DNA of 64,000 nucleotides from Enterobacter cloacae complex sp. R_G8 (GTDB lineage: Bacteria > Pseudomonadota > Gammaproteobacteria > Enterobacterales > Enterobacteriaceae). The notes under the pieces were generated by a model that did no database searches, was not told the DNA's origin, and saw only the letters and a list, made by a program, of their open reading frames with translations. The stretch spans positions 4,774,001 to 4,838,000 of the forward strand of contig NZ_CP102246.1 of the NCBI RefSeq assembly GCF_024599795.1. Reading direction: 5' to 3'. Position numbers and translations under genes: made by a program. Positions 10,690 to 20,439 of the stretch are shown here, piece by piece; position 1 is the first letter of the stretch; each line of letters begins with the position of its first letter.

Positions 10690-10716
10690 AAAACGGGCGG
10701 CCTGAGCCACCCGTTT
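10690..10716 (-). terminator. Rho-independent terminator of ghxP
   Basis: On the minus strand the stem AACGGGtGG...CCgCCCGTT is followed by TTTTATTTTC. It lies 18 bases past the ghxP stop. Confidence 0.8.
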
Positions 10717-10733
10717 TCGCATCAAAGGACAAT

Positions 10734-12083
10734 TTAGATAGCCCAGCCGCCCGCGTAGAACACCACCAGCGCAACGGCGATGACCACGGTGCCGATGTTC
10801 AGCTTGCGCCACTCACCGGAGACCAGGCGCCCAATCACCAGTGACGCGAAGCCGATCATGATGCCGGTCACGATGTTACAGGTCAGCACGATAAACACCG
10901 CCGTGATCAGGCCTGACATCGCGTCCACAAAGTCCGCAAAGTCAATTTTCGCCACGTTGCTCAGCATCAGCAGGCCGACGTACATCAGTGCCGGAGCCGT
11001 AGCGTAGGCTGGCACCAGGTAAGAGAGCGGCGAGAGGAACAGGATCAGCAGAAATAGCACACCAACGGTAATGGCCGTGAGACCCGTTTTACCGCCTGCT
11101 GCCGTCCCCGCAGCGGACTCAATATAGACCGCAGCCGGAGCAGCCCCGACCAGACCCGAGAAGACGCTGCTCAGGGAGTCGGTGGTCAGCGCTTTGCCAC
11201 CGTCGATAATCTGACCGTCTTTATCCAGCAGGTTCGCCTGACCGGCCACCGCACGGATGGTACCGGTGGCATCAAACACCGCCGTCATCACCAGCGCCAG
11301 CACGCTTGGCAGGATCACCGGGTTCAGCGCGCCGACAATATCCAGGCTGCCAATCAGTGAGTTACCGTTGTCATCGCTCAGTGACGGCATGGCAAAAATA
11401 CCGGAGAAATGCACGGTCGGGTCGAAAATCAGGCCGACAATGGACACACCGATAATGGTCAGCAGAATGCCGCCAGGGACTTTCAGTTTTTCCAGACCAA
11501 TAATCACCGCCAGGCCAATCAGGGACATGATCACCGGGAAGCTGGCGAAGTGGCCCAGCGCCACCGGCAGACCGTCCAGCGGGTTCTTAATGACCAGACC
11601 CACGCCGTTGGCGGCAATCAGCAGCAGGAACAGCCCGATACCGATACCGGTGCCGTGCGCCACGCCGTGCGGCAGATTGCGCAAAATCCAGCTACGAATG
11701 CCGGTTGCCGAGATAATGGTGAACAGCACGCCCATCAGGAAGACGGCGCCCAGGGCAACCGGTACGCTGATGTGTTGGCCCAGCACCAGGCTAAACGCGG
11801 TGAAGGCGGTCAAGGAAATGGCACAGCCAATCGCCATCGGCAGATTCGCCCACAGCCCCATTACGATGGAGCCAACACCGGCGACCAGACAGGTTGCAAC
11901 GAAGACCGCTGCCGGTGGGAAGCCTGCTTTACCGAGCATGCCCGGCACAACGATGACGGAGTACACCATTGCCAGAAACGTTGTCAGACCGGCAACGATT
12001 TCCTGGCGCACGGTGCTGCCGCGAGCAGAAATTTTAAAGATGGCGTCAAGTGAACCGCCGGTACGCGCGGATGGCGTAGACAT
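10734..12083 (-). CDS. ghxP: Guanine/hypoxanthine permease GhxP
   Basis: Proton-coupled purine base importer of the AzgA-like NCS2 family, inner membrane, specific for guanine and hypoxanthine in E. coli (YjcD). 449 residues from the ATG at 12083, which follows aggggat and matches the E. coli start; a longer frame upstream has no support. The characteristic N-terminal [20 protein letters not shown] and many hydrophobic segments are present. PurR-like operator sequences lie upstream, consistent with purine repression. Confidence 0.95.
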   Translation of the reverse strand: MSTPSARTGGSLDAIFKISARGSTVRQEIVAGLTTFLAMVYSVIVVPGMLGKAGFPPAAVFVATCLVAGVGSIVMGLWANLPMAIGCAISLTAFTAFSLVLGQHISVPVALGAVFLMGVLFTIISATGIRSWILRNLPHGVAHGTGIGIGLFLLLIAANGVGLVIKNPLDGLPVALGHFASFPVIMSLIGLAVIIGLEKLKVPGGILLTIIGVSIVGLIFDPTVHFSGIFAMPSLSDDNGNSLIGSLDIVGALNPVILPSVLALVMTAVFDATGTIRAVAGQANLLDKDGQIIDGGKALTTDSLSSVFSGLVGAAPAAVYIESAAGTAAGGKTGLTAITVGVLFLLILFLSPLSYLVPAYATAPALMYVGLLMLSNVAKIDFADFVDAMSGLITAVFIVLTCNIVTGIMIGFASLVIGRLVSGEWRKLNIGTVVIAVALVVFYAGGWAI

Positions 12084-12199
12084 AGAAAACATCCCCTGAG
12101 AGTTTTTATAGAAAGTCCGTAAGCGTGGTGGAGACTCCACTGCCAGCAAAACGTCAAATCCTTGTGCTGCGTTTGCGACGAAAAGGGGCGTCACAAAAA

Positions 12200-12215
12200 A
12201 AGCAAACGTTTAGCT
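12200..12215. promoter_or_regulatory. PurR-like operator 1 upstream of ghxP
   Basis: aagcaaacgtttagct carries the PurR core GCAAACGTTT (consensus ACGCAAACGTTTNCGT), 117 bp upstream of the ghxP start codon. Site assignment is by similarity only. Confidence 0.6.
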
Positions 12216-12244
12216 CCGCGCTTACAAAACGGGTGGTCAAATTT

Positions 12245-12260
12245 AGGCAAACGATTATCC
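12245..12260. promoter_or_regulatory. PurR-like operator 2 upstream of ghxP
   Basis: aggcaaacgattatcc shares the GCAAACGNTT core but has a weak right half. It lies 45 bases from operator 1. Confidence 0.45.
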
Positions 12261-12343
12261 AGCCTAATCACCGCCCTTTTCAACTGAACTTTCTCGTTTT
12301 TCGCTAAATTTCCCTTATGACGACGAAGAAATAAGCAGAGGAT

Positions 12344-12359
12344 GCGCAAACGTTATCGT
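12344..12359. promoter_or_regulatory. PurR-like operator 3, best match
   Basis: gcgcaaacgttatcgt matches 14 of 16 positions of the PurR consensus ACGCAAACGTTTTCGT. It lies about 260 bp upstream of ghxP and just downstream of the glutathione S-transferase gene. Confidence 0.6.
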
Positions 12360-12381
12360 TAATGCGCAATCAGGTTACAAA

Positions 12382-13053
12382 TCACCCTTCCCCCGGAATC
12401 GTTAATGGCCCACCTTGTTCCAGCGTTCTCTGCCAGGCAGGACAACTTTCGACCTTTTTCTTCCATGCATGGGTGTGCGGAAGATCCTCGATACCGCCCC
12501 GCGCCAGCAGGGCAAAAATCGGGAAACTCATCTGAATATCGGCCATGCTGAGTTTATCTCCGGCAAACCAGCTATGTTGAGCCAGGTGTGACTCAATAAA
12601 CCGCGCGTGGGTTTCCAGCTGGCGGTTGAGATACGCTTTTTGTACTCCCTGTCCCAGCGCTTTCCCCAGCGTTCGTATTCCAAACGGCACAGGCGGTTTA
12701 CCGAGGCTGTTAAAAACCAGCTTCATTAACAGTAGCGGCATAAGTGAACCTTCTGCATAGTGCAGCCAGAAGCGGTATTGCACTTTATGGGCAGGATCCA
12801 GCGGCTTAAGCTGCGATTCTGTGTCGTAGGTTTCCTGCAGGTACTCCAGAATGGCACCCGATTCGGCAAGGATCAGCCCGTTGTCTTCGATGACCGGAGA
12901 CTTGCCCAACGGATGCACGCGTTTAAGGGCCTCGGGAGCCAGCATGTTCTTTTCGCGCTGGTAGTGAACGATCTCATAGGGCAGAGAAAGTTCTTCCAGA
13001 GCCCAGATCACGCGGTGCGAGCGCGACTGGTTGAGATGGTGTACCGTGAGCAT
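12382..13053 (-). CDS. Glutathione S-transferase family protein
   Basis: 223-residue cytosolic GST: N-terminal thioredoxin-like domain (MLTVHHLNQSRSHRVIWALE, with the cis-Pro region GKSPVIEDNGLILAESGAI near 49-67 that binds glutathione) and a C-terminal all-helical domain from about residue 88. The substrate cannot be predicted. It sits between ghxP and the SraL/soxR region, matching the Salmonella arrangement in which a GST gene neighbours SraL and soxR; K-12 lacks it here. Proximity to soxRS is compatible with an oxidative or xenobiotic stress role, but no SoxS site was identified. Confidence 0.88.
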   Translation of the reverse strand: MLTVHHLNQSRSHRVIWALEELSLPYEIVHYQREKNMLAPEALKRVHPLGKSPVIEDNGLILAESGAILEYLQETYDTESQLKPLDPAHKVQYRFWLHYAEGSLMPLLLMKLVFNSLGKPPVPFGIRTLGKALGQGVQKAYLNRQLETHARFIESHLAQHSWFAGDKLSMADIQMSFPIFALLARGGIEDLPHTHAWKKKVESCPAWQRTLEQGGPLTIPGEG

Positions 13054-13173
13054 GGTTCTCTCCTGTTATTCATACTTTTTAACTATAGAAAATTGAACAA
13101 CACCGCGAAAAAAATTCGCCTAAAAAACGGTCAGGTCGGCTGGCGAAAAAACGGACCTTGCGTAGAATTAAAG

Positions 13174-13318
13174 TGTCAGCACAAACCGGAACCTCCTCAA
13201 CCAGCTCGACATGAGGGGTGCTGATGTCGGGGGAAACCCTCCCGTGAGCCAGCGGGATAGAGAGAAAGACAAAGACCGGAAAAAACTAAAGCGCCCTTAT
13301 GTGGCGCTTTAGTTCTTT
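13174..13318 (+). ncRNA. sraL: Small RNA SraL (RyjA)
   Basis: About 143 nt, convergent to soxR and ending in a hairpin terminator (13284-13314) shared with soxR. Established knowledge: SraL/RyjA is about 140 nt, lies next to and opposite soxR in E. coli and Salmonella, accumulates in stationary phase and acts on tig and rho mRNAs. In the sequence, GTCAGCAC pairs with the later GGTGCTGAT, cctcctc...atgagg forms an inner stem, and gggggaaaccctccc a second. A -10 like TAGAAT at 13163-13168 sets the start near 13174. Boundaries are inferred. Confidence 0.78.
13284..13314. terminator. Bidirectional terminator for SraL and soxR
   Basis: Perfect 12-bp stem AACTAAAGCGCC/GGCGCTTTAGTT with a 7-base loop, followed by tctttatt on the plus side and TTTTTCC on the minus side. 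Confidence 0.85.
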
Positions 13319-13330
13319 ATTATGCTTTTT

Positions 13331-13357
13331 GCCGGGTAAGGCGCAACCGCCACCCGG
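13331..13357. repeat. REP-like palindrome downstream of soxR
   Basis: gccgggtaaggcgcaaccgccacccgg, a REP/PU-type palindrome between the terminator and the soxR stop codon. Confidence 0.7.
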
Positions 13358-13367
13358 AAAACAGATC

Positions 13368-13826
13368 TCAATCCTCCTCCAGCAGCCGCGCCCCCGTCCC
13401 CTGTTCGCCCAATTTGTCACCGGGGTTGCGTAACGGGCAATCGCTACGCGACAAACAGCCGCAACCGATGCAGCCGTCCAGCTCGTCGCGCAGCGCCACC
13501 AGCGTATGAATACGCCGGTCCAGCTCCTCACGCCACTGGGATGACAGCTCTTTCCACTCCTTCGGACTTAGCGTGTGGCCTTCCGGTAGCACGCCGAACG
13601 CTTCGCCGATGGTGGCCAGGGGAATTCCGATTCGTTGCGCAATTTTGATAATGGCTACGTAGCGGAGTACGTCACGGGTGTAGCGCCGCTGGTTTCCGGC
13701 ATTACGAATGCTTTTAATTAACCCTTTACTTTCATAGAAGTGGAGCGCCGATACCGCCACACCGCTTCGTTTAGCCACTTCACCCGGGGTTAAAAGCGCT
13801 TTTATTCTCGGCAATCTCTTTTCCAT
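13368..13826 (-). CDS. soxR: Redox-sensing regulator SoxR
   Basis: MerR-family sensor of redox-cycling compounds that activates soxS when its [2Fe-2S] cluster is oxidised. 152 residues: MerR HTH at about 12-50 ([20 protein letters not shown]), a dimerisation helix, and the four-cysteine cluster motif [12 protein letters not shown] near residues 119-130. Divergent from soxS across a 97-bp gap that contains the operator. Length and cysteine spacing equal those of E. coli SoxR. Confidence 0.98.
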   Translation of the reverse strand: MEKRLPRIKALLTPGEVAKRSGVAVSALHFYESKGLIKSIRNAGNQRRYTRDVLRYVAIIKIAQRIGIPLATIGEAFGVLPEGHTLSPKEWKELSSQWREELDRRIHTLVALRDELDGCIGCGCLSRSDCPLRNPGDKLGEQGTGARLLEED

Positions 13827-13834
13827 AAAACCTC

Positions 13835-13865
13835 TTTACCTCAAGTTAACTTGAGGAATTATACT
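13835..13865 (+). promoter_or_regulatory. soxS promoter with SoxR operator
   Basis: The perfect 18-bp palindrome CCTCAAGTTAACTTGAGG at 13839-13856 lies between a -35 TTTACC (13835-13840) and a -10 TATACT (13860-13865). The spacer is 19 bp, the over-long spacing that MerR-family activators untwist. Confidence 0.93.
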
Positions 13866-13923
13866 CCCCCGCAGAGAAAACGACGAATCAACCAGGAAAG
13901 TTGTATCTACAGAGGGCAACCGT

Positions 13924-14250
13924 ATGTCGCATCAGCAAATTATTCAGACACTTATTGAATGGATTGATGAACATATCGACCAACCGTTGAACATTGATGT
14001 GGTCGCTAAAAAGTCGGGCTATTCGAAATGGTATTTACAGAGAATGTTCCGGACCGTTATGCACCAGACGCTGGGTGAGTACATTCGTCAGCGCAGGTTA
14101 CTGCTGGCGGCGCAGGCGTTACGCTCTACGCAGCGGCCCATTTTTGATATCGCGATGGATCTGGGGTATGTGTCGCAACAAACCTTTTCCCGCGTGTTTC
14201 GCCGCGAGTTTGATCGCACGCCGAGCGATTACCGTCACCAGTTGAATTAA
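13924..14250 (+). CDS. soxS: Superoxide response regulator SoxS
   Basis: AraC/XylS-family activator consisting only of the DNA-binding domain. 108 residues with two HTH motifs (about 26-47, NIDVVAKKSGYSKWYLQRMF, and about 75-97, IFDIAMDLGYVSQQTFSRVF). It switches on superoxide defence and efflux genes. Its transcription is controlled by SoxR from the shared intergenic operator. A convergent pdeC gene ends seven bases after it. Confidence 0.97.
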   Translation: MSHQQIIQTLIEWIDEHIDQPLNIDVVAKKSGYSKWYLQRMFRTVMHQTLGEYIRQRRLLLAAQALRSTQRPIFDIAMDLGYVSQQTFSRVFRREFDRTPSDYRHQLN

Positions 14251-14256
14251 GGTTTA

Positions 14257-15822
14257 TCAGTGTAAAGGTTGCTGCTGCCAGGTCATAAACTCCTGGGGCG
14301 GCATCGCTTTCGCGAAGTGCCATCCCTGACAGAACTGTACGCCGCGCTTCAACAACCAGCTTACCTGCTCGGCAGTTTCTACCCCTTCCGCAATGGTTTT
14401 GAGCCGCAGGCTCTGCGCCATCTCGATAATGTGCTCGGCGATAAGATGGCTGGTGCTGTTGGTGGTTAAGGTGTCGATAAAGGATTTGTCGATTTTCAGA
14501 ATATCGACATTCAGCGAGTAGAGGTTGTGCAGGTTCGAGTAACCCGTACCAAAATCATCGATCGCCACTTCATAACCTGCCTGACGGAAGGCCTGGATGA
14601 CCGGCGTGGTTTTCGGCACATCAATAAATCCGCGTTCCGTGACCTCGATTTTGATCTGCTGCGCACGCACGGCATAGTGCCGCGCCTTGTCGGAAATCAT
14701 GGCGATCAATCGCGAGGAGTGGAAATCAGTGGCCGACAGGTTAATCGAAATATAGAGGTCCGGATGCGTCGCCAGGAAATGGCCCAGATCGCTGAACACC
14801 TCTTCCACCACATAATCCGTAATCCGTTCGCTCATCCCCTCTTTTTCCGCCAGCGGAATAAATTCCGCCGGGCTCATGACCGGCCCGTTAAAGCCAGGCC
14901 AGCGCAACAACGCCTCTGCTCCAACGCACCGGTTATTCTTGATATCAATAATCGGTTGATAATGGACACATAGCTGGCGTTTATTGAGCGCCCGGTGCAG
15001 TAACCGCCCGGGGGAGTTGAGTTCACGATGAGTGCGAGACCAGACCAACAAAATAATGATACTGCAGATCATTCCCAACGGCAGCGTCAGCGTCGCCTGA
15101 TGGTAGAGCGTTTCATAAAAGCGTTTATTCGATGTGGAAACGATGGCGGCGATAGGACGTTTATCAGACTTCACCACCGTATAAAAACGGTCATCTTTTT
15201 GAAATACCACGTCCTTATCCCGAATCATCGAGTTTAATAAAGAAACGTTGGCTTTCTGACTGACGGAAAAGAAGGCATTCGTCACCGTGTCATACACTCC
15301 CCAGGAGAGGGAATGATCGTTCGACATCACTTCACTGTACGAAAGCGGATTAACCACCACGACATAATTCCCGCGCTGCATATATGTCATTTTATAGCCA
15401 GTGAAAAATGGCGTATCACGATAATAATAGATAGCGATATCGGGTTTACGGGTGTAATTAGCGGGGGAGATCGCGTAGGGCTGATCCGGGGTAAAAATGG
15501 ATGAACAACGAAAATTCTGACCTTCGGCATAAATTAAATCAGCGATGAACAGACGGCCACGAACCACGTTCAACATATATTGGCGATGTGACGGCGTACA
15601 AACTTTACCCTGATATTTTTCCGCCTCGCCCCGGGCCAGATCAACCTGTTCAATAACCAGTTCAGTTTTGTCTAAAGCCAGTTCAGCAAAGGTGCGTAAC
15701 TGCGCGCTTGTTTCCGACACGGCTCTAAGCTGGGCAAACCATAGGGCAAGCATCACCGGCAGCATAACTACCATGATGATCCCTACCACTCTGAGCATCT
15801 TGCGCCGCGCGCTACGATTCAT
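14257..15822 (-). CDS. pdeC: Cyclic-di-GMP phosphodiesterase PdeC (CSS-EAL)
   Basis: Inner-membrane enzyme that hydrolyses c-di-GMP. 521 residues from the ATG at 15822, close to the 528 of E. coli; an upstream frame extension has no support. The first transmembrane segment is near 10-30. A periplasmic CSS domain follows, with CSS in NFRCSSIFTP; a second transmembrane segment is near 240-260. The EAL domain covers about 265-515, with signature EALLRWP and IDDFGTGYSNL, ESxEGVET-type IAEGVET also visible. Catalytic residues appear intact. Known CSS-domain enzymes respond to periplasmic redox, which fits the soxRS neighbourhood. Confidence 0.93.
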   Translation of the reverse strand: MNRSARRKMLRVVGIIMVVMLPVMLALWFAQLRAVSETSAQLRTFAELALDKTELVIEQVDLARGEAEKYQGKVCTPSHRQYMLNVVRGRLFIADLIYAEGQNFRCSSIFTPDQPYAISPANYTRKPDIAIYYYRDTPFFTGYKMTYMQRGNYVVVVNPLSYSEVMSNDHSLSWGVYDTVTNAFFSVSQKANVSLLNSMIRDKDVVFQKDDRFYTVVKSDKRPIAAIVSTSNKRFYETLYHQATLTLPLGMICSIIILLVWSRTHRELNSPGRLLHRALNKRQLCVHYQPIIDIKNNRCVGAEALLRWPGFNGPVMSPAEFIPLAEKEGMSERITDYVVEEVFSDLGHFLATHPDLYISINLSATDFHSSRLIAMISDKARHYAVRAQQIKIEVTERGFIDVPKTTPVIQAFRQAGYEVAIDDFGTGYSNLHNLYSLNVDILKIDKSFIDTLTTNSTSHLIAEHIIEMAQSLRLKTIAEGVETAEQVSWLLKRGVQFCQGWHFAKAMPPQEFMTWQQQPLH

Positions 15823-16493
15823 TTCCCGCCCTATATCCCTGCATGTTGTACGCCTGTAGTATTGAAGGCCGGATGCTTTGATAAACAGGTGATTACGTTG
15901 CATGAATCATGCGAAGTTAGCAACTGACTTTTAGTATTAAAAATCTTAAATTTCGTTATGACGATAATATTTGTCCGTAAGCTAAACTAAAAGTATTCGT
16001 TCCGTTTCTATTAAGGGAAATATTTATCCAGCCTGGACCCGGGGTTTGAAGATAACGCAACAGAGGATCGTTGATTAAGCCAAACTTCTGGCAGCATGAA
16101 AAAAGTACAACGTCAACATGACGTTTTATACTATTTTCGCGGGTGTATTTTGATCAATGTTTTATAAATGTTCAGCTATTACCACAATATTTCCAGGATT
16201 AGCCGAGAATAACGTTCCACTTATAAAAGTGCCATCGCCGGCGAGTCCGTTCCTCCACCGTTGCTCTCCCCCCGCTCGCCCAGAGGACGTTGGATCCGGC
16301 ACGTTGTGGGTTCGCTCCCGCGGATGTCGAAGCCGTTCCCTCCTGTAACCTCTCTTTTCCAGAGCAATAAAATGCCCATTATGCGCACACAGGCACTGGC
16401 GAATAAATCAACAAATGTGATATAGTTCACACATATCATGTAACGAGAAACACTGTTTCATTCAGTTCGTCTGTTTTGGAGAGGATGGGTTTT
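15823..16493. other. Long intergenic region pdeC-yjcB
   Basis: 671 bp without a convincing gene. It is mostly AT-rich, with a GC-rich block at about 16238-16350 unlike its surroundings. A small hairpin CACTTATAAAAGTG lies at 16219-16232. Presumably it holds the pdeC promoter (near 15850-16000) and the yjcB promoter, but no operator could be assigned. Confidence 0.5.
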
Positions 16494-16775
16494 ATGGCAA
16501 CCATTACTACCAGCATGGTTCTCCTGCGCTGGCCTTTGTTGAGTGCGGTACTGATGTTTTTAGCCAGCACGCTGAACATTCAGTTTCGTAAATCTGACTA
16601 CGCGGGTCTTGCGGTTATCAGTACGCTGTTAGGACTGGGCGCGGCTTGCTGGTTCGCAACGGGTCTGCTTGGTATCACCCTGCTGGATATTGCCGCCGTC
16701 TGGGAAAATATTAAAGTAGTGATGGTTGAGGCAATGAGCCATACGCCACCAGACTGGCCGATGGTAATTACCTGA
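16494..16775 (+). CDS. yjcB: Inner-membrane protein YjcB
   Basis: Small membrane protein of 93 residues, function unknown. Two or three hydrophobic segments (about 8-25, 38-65) surround a conserved basic turn NIQFRKSDYAGLAVIS. The ATG at 16494 matches the E. coli start; an in-frame ATG nine bases upstream (16485) is also possible since ggag lies just before it. It is convergent with ssb and they share a terminator. Confidence 0.85.
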   Translation: MATITTSMVLLRWPLLSAVLMFLASTLNIQFRKSDYAGLAVISTLLGLGAACWFATGLLGITLLDIAAVWENIKVVMVEAMSHTPPDWPMVIT

Positions 16776-16790
16776 TACCTGACTGAATAA

Positions 16791-16818
16791 AAAAACCCAG
16801 ACCGATGTCTGGGTTTTT
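16791..16818. terminator. Bidirectional terminator between yjcB and ssb
   Basis: Perfect 12-bp stem AAAAACCCAGAC-cgat-GTCTGGGTTTTT, with a T-run on each strand. It serves yjcB (plus) and ssb (minus). Confidence 0.93.
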
Positions 16819-16837
16819 TATTTTGCATATCCGTGAA

Positions 16838-17362
16838 TCAGAACGGAATGTCGTCGTCGAAGTCCATTGGTGGTTCGTTAGACGGTGCCGGTGCGGATTG
16901 CTGCTGCGGGCGAGACTGCGCGCCGCCGCTGAACTGGTTGCCGCCCTGTGGCTGCTGAGGCTGGCCCCAACCGCCCTGCTGCTGGCCGCCACCTGCTGGT
17001 GCGCCACCGCCCTGACGGCCACCCAGCATCTGCATGGTGCCGCCAACGTTTACCACCACTTCAGTGGTGTATTTCTCAGCGCCGGACTGATCGGTCCATT
17101 TGCGGGTACGCAACTGGCCTTCAATATAAACCTGAGAACCTTTACGCAGGTACTCACCGGCCACTTCTGCCAGTTTGCCAAACAGCACAACGCGGTGCCA
17201 TTCGGTCTGCTCTTTCATCTCACCGGTCGCTTTGTCACGCCAGGATTCGGAAGTAGCCAGCGTAATGTTGGCAACTGCACCACCACTCGGCATGTAGCGT
17301 ACTTCCGGGTCCTGGCCCAGATTACCGACGAGAATCACCTTGTTTACGCCTCTGCTGGCCAT
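16838..17362 (-). CDS. ssb: Single-stranded DNA-binding protein
   Basis: Homotetrameric ssDNA-binding protein required for replication, repair and recombination. 174 residues: OB-fold at about 1-112 ([20 protein letters not shown]), a Gly/Gln/Pro-rich disordered linker, and the acidic tip DFDDDIPF, which docks partner proteins. Divergent from uvrA; the 251-bp gap holds a LexA box, as in E. coli. Confidence 0.98.
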   Translation of the reverse strand: MASRGVNKVILVGNLGQDPEVRYMPSGGAVANITLATSESWRDKATGEMKEQTEWHRVVLFGKLAEVAGEYLRKGSQVYIEGQLRTRKWTDQSGAEKYTTEVVVNVGGTMQMLGGRQGGGAPAGGGQQQGGWGQPQQPQGGNQFSGGAQSRPQQQSAPAPSNEPPMDFDDDIPF

Positions 17363-17510
17363 GTTCGTGTCTCCTGAATACGTTTCTTAATAGTGTAAAC
17401 GCGCGAGTGTACCATTTCCACGCGTCAATTTGCATAGTTGCGTGGCGGGTTCAGAAATCTCTCGCGAACTCGACATTGTTACACAGCTAAACAGAAAATG
17501 CATTCCAATA

Positions 17511-17526
17511 CTGTATATTCAAACAG
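17511..17526. promoter_or_regulatory. LexA (SOS) box of the ssb-uvrA control region
   Basis: CTGTATATTCAAACAG fits CTG-N10-CAG. It lies 88 bp before uvrA and 149 bp before ssb, the same position as the E. coli SOS box controlling both genes. Confidence 0.92.
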
Positions 17527-17613
17527 GTTAAATTGTGTCATAATTAGCCGTTTCTGACAGCCGGTTGTCCTTCAAACAAACCAGGCAATCCGTGTTCCAA
17601 CCGGGAAAGGTGA

Positions 17614-20436
17614 ATGGATAAGATCGAAGTTCGGGGCGCCCGCACCCACAATCTCAAGAATATCAACCTCATAATCCCTCGCGACAAACTCATCGTCGTG
17701 ACCGGGCTTTCGGGGTCTGGCAAATCCTCACTGGCTTTCGACACTTTATATGCCGAAGGACAGCGTCGTTACGTTGAATCACTCTCTGCGTACGCGCGTC
17801 AGTTCCTGTCGCTGATGGAAAAACCGGATGTCGACCACATTGAAGGGTTGTCTCCTGCTATCTCTATCGAGCAGAAGTCTACTTCCCACAACCCGCGTTC
17901 AACGGTCGGTACCATTACCGAAATTCATGACTACCTGCGTCTGCTCTACGCCCGTGTGGGTGAGCCGCGCTGCCCGGATCACGACGTCCCACTGGCGGCG
18001 CAGACCGTGAGCCAGATGGTGGATAACGTGCTGTCGCAGCCGGAGGGCAAACGCCTGATGCTGCTTGCGCCCATCATCAAAGAGCGTAAGGGCGAGCACA
18101 CCAAAACGCTGGAAAACCTGGCAAGCCAGGGGTATATCCGCGCCCGTATTGATGGCGAGGTATGTGACCTGTCGGATCCCCCCAAGCTGGAGCTGCAGAA
18201 GAAGCACACCATCGAAGTGGTGATTGACCGCTTTAAAGTGCGTGACGATCTGGCGACGCGTCTGGCGGAATCCTTTGAAACCGCACTGGAACTCTCTGGC
18301 GGTACGGCGGTGGTCTCCGATATGGACGACCCGAACGCGGAAGAACTGCTCTTCTCCGCCAACTTTGCCTGCCCGATTTGCGGCTACAGTATGCGCGAGC
18401 TGGAGCCACGTCTGTTCTCCTTTAACAACCCGGCGGGTGCCTGCCCGACGTGTGACGGTCTGGGCGTACAGCAGTATTTCGACCCGGATCGGGTGATCCA
18501 GAATCCTGAACTGTCGCTGGCTGGCGGTGCGATCCGCGGCTGGGATAAGCGTAACTTTTACTACTTCCAGATGCTCAAATCGCTGGCAGAGCACTATAAG
18601 TTCGACGTGGAAGCGCCGTGGGCCAGCCTGAGCCCGAACGTGCACAAAGTGATCCTGTTCGGTTCCGGTAAAGAGAACATCGAGTTCAAATACATGAACG
18701 ATCGCGGCGATACCTCCGTGCGTCGCCACCCGTTCGAAGGGGTGCTGCACAACATGGAGCGGCGCTACAAAGAGACTGAATCCAGCGCGGTGCGTGAGGA
18801 GCTGGCGAAGTTCATCAGCAACCGCTCCTGCGCCACCTGTGACGGCACGCGTCTGCGTCGTGAAGCTCGCCACGTGTTTGTCGAAAACACGGCGCTGCCG
18901 ACCATCTCAGACATGAGCATCGGCCACGCGATGGACTTCTTCAACAACCTGAAGCTCTCCGGCCAGCGTGCGAAGATTGCCGAAAAAGTGCTGAAAGAGA
19001 TCGGCGATCGTCTGAAATTCCTGGTGAACGTCGGCCTGAACTACCTGACGCTTTCTCGCTCCGCAGAGACGCTGTCCGGCGGTGAAGCCCAGCGTATCCG
19101 TCTGGCCAGCCAGATTGGTGCCGGCCTGGTGGGCGTCATGTATGTCCTGGACGAACCGTCCATCGGCCTGCACCAGCGCGACAACGAGCGTCTGCTCGGT
19201 ACGCTGATCCACCTGCGTAACCTCGGCAACACGGTGATTGTGGTCGAGCACGACGAAGATGCCATCCGTGCTGCCGACCATGTTATCGACATCGGCCCGG
19301 GTGCGGGTGTGCACGGCGGCCAGGTGGTCGCAGAAGGCACCCTGAAAGACATTATGGCAGTGCCCGAATCGTTAACCGGCCAGTACATGAGCGGCAAGCG
19401 CAAGATTGAGGTGCCGAAACAGCGCGTGCCGGCGAACCCGGAAAAAGTGCTTAAGCTCACCGGCGCTCGCGGCAACAACCTGAAAGACGTGACCCTGACG
19501 CTGCCGGTGGGTCTGTTTACCTGTATCACCGGTGTATCCGGTTCCGGTAAGTCGACGCTGATCAACGATACGTTGTTCCCGATTGCGCAGACGGCGCTGA
19601 ACGGCGCGACGCTTGCCGAACCTGCACCGTACCGCGATATCCAGGGGCTGGAGCATTTCGATAAGGTTATCGACATTGATCAAAGCCCGATCGGCCGTAC
19701 ACCGCGTTCCAACCCGGCAACCTATACCGGCGTCTTCACGCCCGTCCGTGAACTCTTCGCGGGTGTACCGGAAGCGCGTTCGCGCGGCTACACGCCAGGA
19801 CGTTTCAGCTTTAACGTTCGCGGCGGCCGCTGCGAAGCATGCCAGGGCGACGGCGTGATCAAGGTTGAGATGCACTTCCTGCCGGATATCTACGTGCCGT
19901 GCGACCAGTGCAAAGGCAAACGCTATAACCGTGAAACGCTGGAGATTAAGTACAAAGGCAAAACCATCCACGAAGTGCTGGATATGACCATTGAAGAGGC
20001 GCGCGAGTTCTTTGATGCCGTTCCTGCGCTGGCGCGTAAGCTGCAAACGCTGATGGACGTAGGTCTGACCTACATTCGTCTGGGGCAGTCAGCAACCACG
20101 CTCTCTGGAGGTGAAGCGCAGCGCGTGAAGCTGGCGCGTGAGCTATCCAAACGTGGTACCGGGCAGACGCTGTATATTCTCGATGAGCCGACCACCGGTC
20201 TGCACTTTGCGGATATCCAGCAGTTGCTCGACGTTCTGCATCAGCTTCGCGATCAGGGCAACACCATTGTGGTCATTGAGCACAACCTGGACGTGATTAA
20301 AACCGCGGACTGGATCGTCGATCTCGGCCCGGAAGGCGGCAGCGGCGGCGGTGAAATCCTCGTCTCCGGTACGCCAGAGACCGTTGCAGAGTGCGAAGTC
20401 TCGCACACCGCACGCTTCCTCAAACCGTTGCTGTAA
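17614..20436 (+). CDS. uvrA: Excinuclease ABC subunit UvrA
   Basis: DNA damage recognition ATPase of nucleotide excision repair, acting as a dimer that loads UvrB. 940 residues, the standard length. Two ABC ATPase modules: Walker [10 protein letters not shown] near 31-39 and GVSGSGKST near 640-648, each with an ABC signature (LSGGEAQR) and Walker B (YVLDEPS, YILDEPT). Zinc modules are visible as CPICGY...CPTCDG near 253-283 and CEACQGDG...CDQCKGKR near 740-766. SOS-induced through the LexA box upstream. Convergent with yjbR, three bases apart. Confidence 0.98.
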   Translation: MDKIEVRGARTHNLKNINLIIPRDKLIVVTGLSGSGKSSLAFDTLYAEGQRRYVESLSAYARQFLSLMEKPDVDHIEGLSPAISIEQKSTSHNPRSTVGTITEIHDYLRLLYARVGEPRCPDHDVPLAAQTVSQMVDNVLSQPEGKRLMLLAPIIKERKGEHTKTLENLASQGYIRARIDGEVCDLSDPPKLELQKKHTIEVVIDRFKVRDDLATRLAESFETALELSGGTAVVSDMDDPNAEELLFSANFACPICGYSMRELEPRLFSFNNPAGACPTCDGLGVQQYFDPDRVIQNPELSLAGGAIRGWDKRNFYYFQMLKSLAEHYKFDVEAPWASLSPNVHKVILFGSGKENIEFKYMNDRGDTSVRRHPFEGVLHNMERRYKETESSAVREELAKFISNRSCATCDGTRLRREARHVFVENTALPTISDMSIGHAMDFFNNLKLSGQRAKIAEKVLKEIGDRLKFLVNVGLNYLTLSRSAETLSGGEAQRIRLASQIGAGLVGVMYVLDEPSIGLHQRDNERLLGTLIHLRNLGNTVIVVEHDEDAIRAADHVIDIGPGAGVHGGQVVAEGTLKDIMAVPESLTGQYMSGKRKIEVPKQRVPANPEKVLKLTGARGNNLKDVTLTLPVGLFTCITGVSGSGKSTLINDTLFPIAQTALNGATLAEPAPYRDIQGLEHFDKVIDIDQSPIGRTPRSNPATYTGVFTPVRELFAGVPEARSRGYTPGRFSFNVRGGRCEACQGDGVIKVEMHFLPDIYVPCDQCKGKRYNRETLEIKYKGKTIHEVLDMTIEEAREFFDAVPALARKLQTLMDVGLTYIRLGQSATTLSGGEAQRVKLARELSKRGTGQTLYILDEPTTGLHFADIQQLLDVLHQLRDQGNTIVVIEHNLDVIKTADWIVDLGPEGGSGGGEILVSGTPETVAECEVSHTARFLKPLL

Positions 20437-20439
20437 TCG

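Noticed and set aside
16311..16330. T-arm-like sequence gggttcgctccc suggesting a tRNA fragment
   Set aside because: The stem does not pair at five positions and the loop lacks the conserved A, and no other tRNA arms are nearby.
16221..16439. Open frame antisense in the pdeC-yjcB gap
   Set aside because: No family resemblance, no clear ribosome binding site, and it spans the odd GC-rich block; not credible as a gene.
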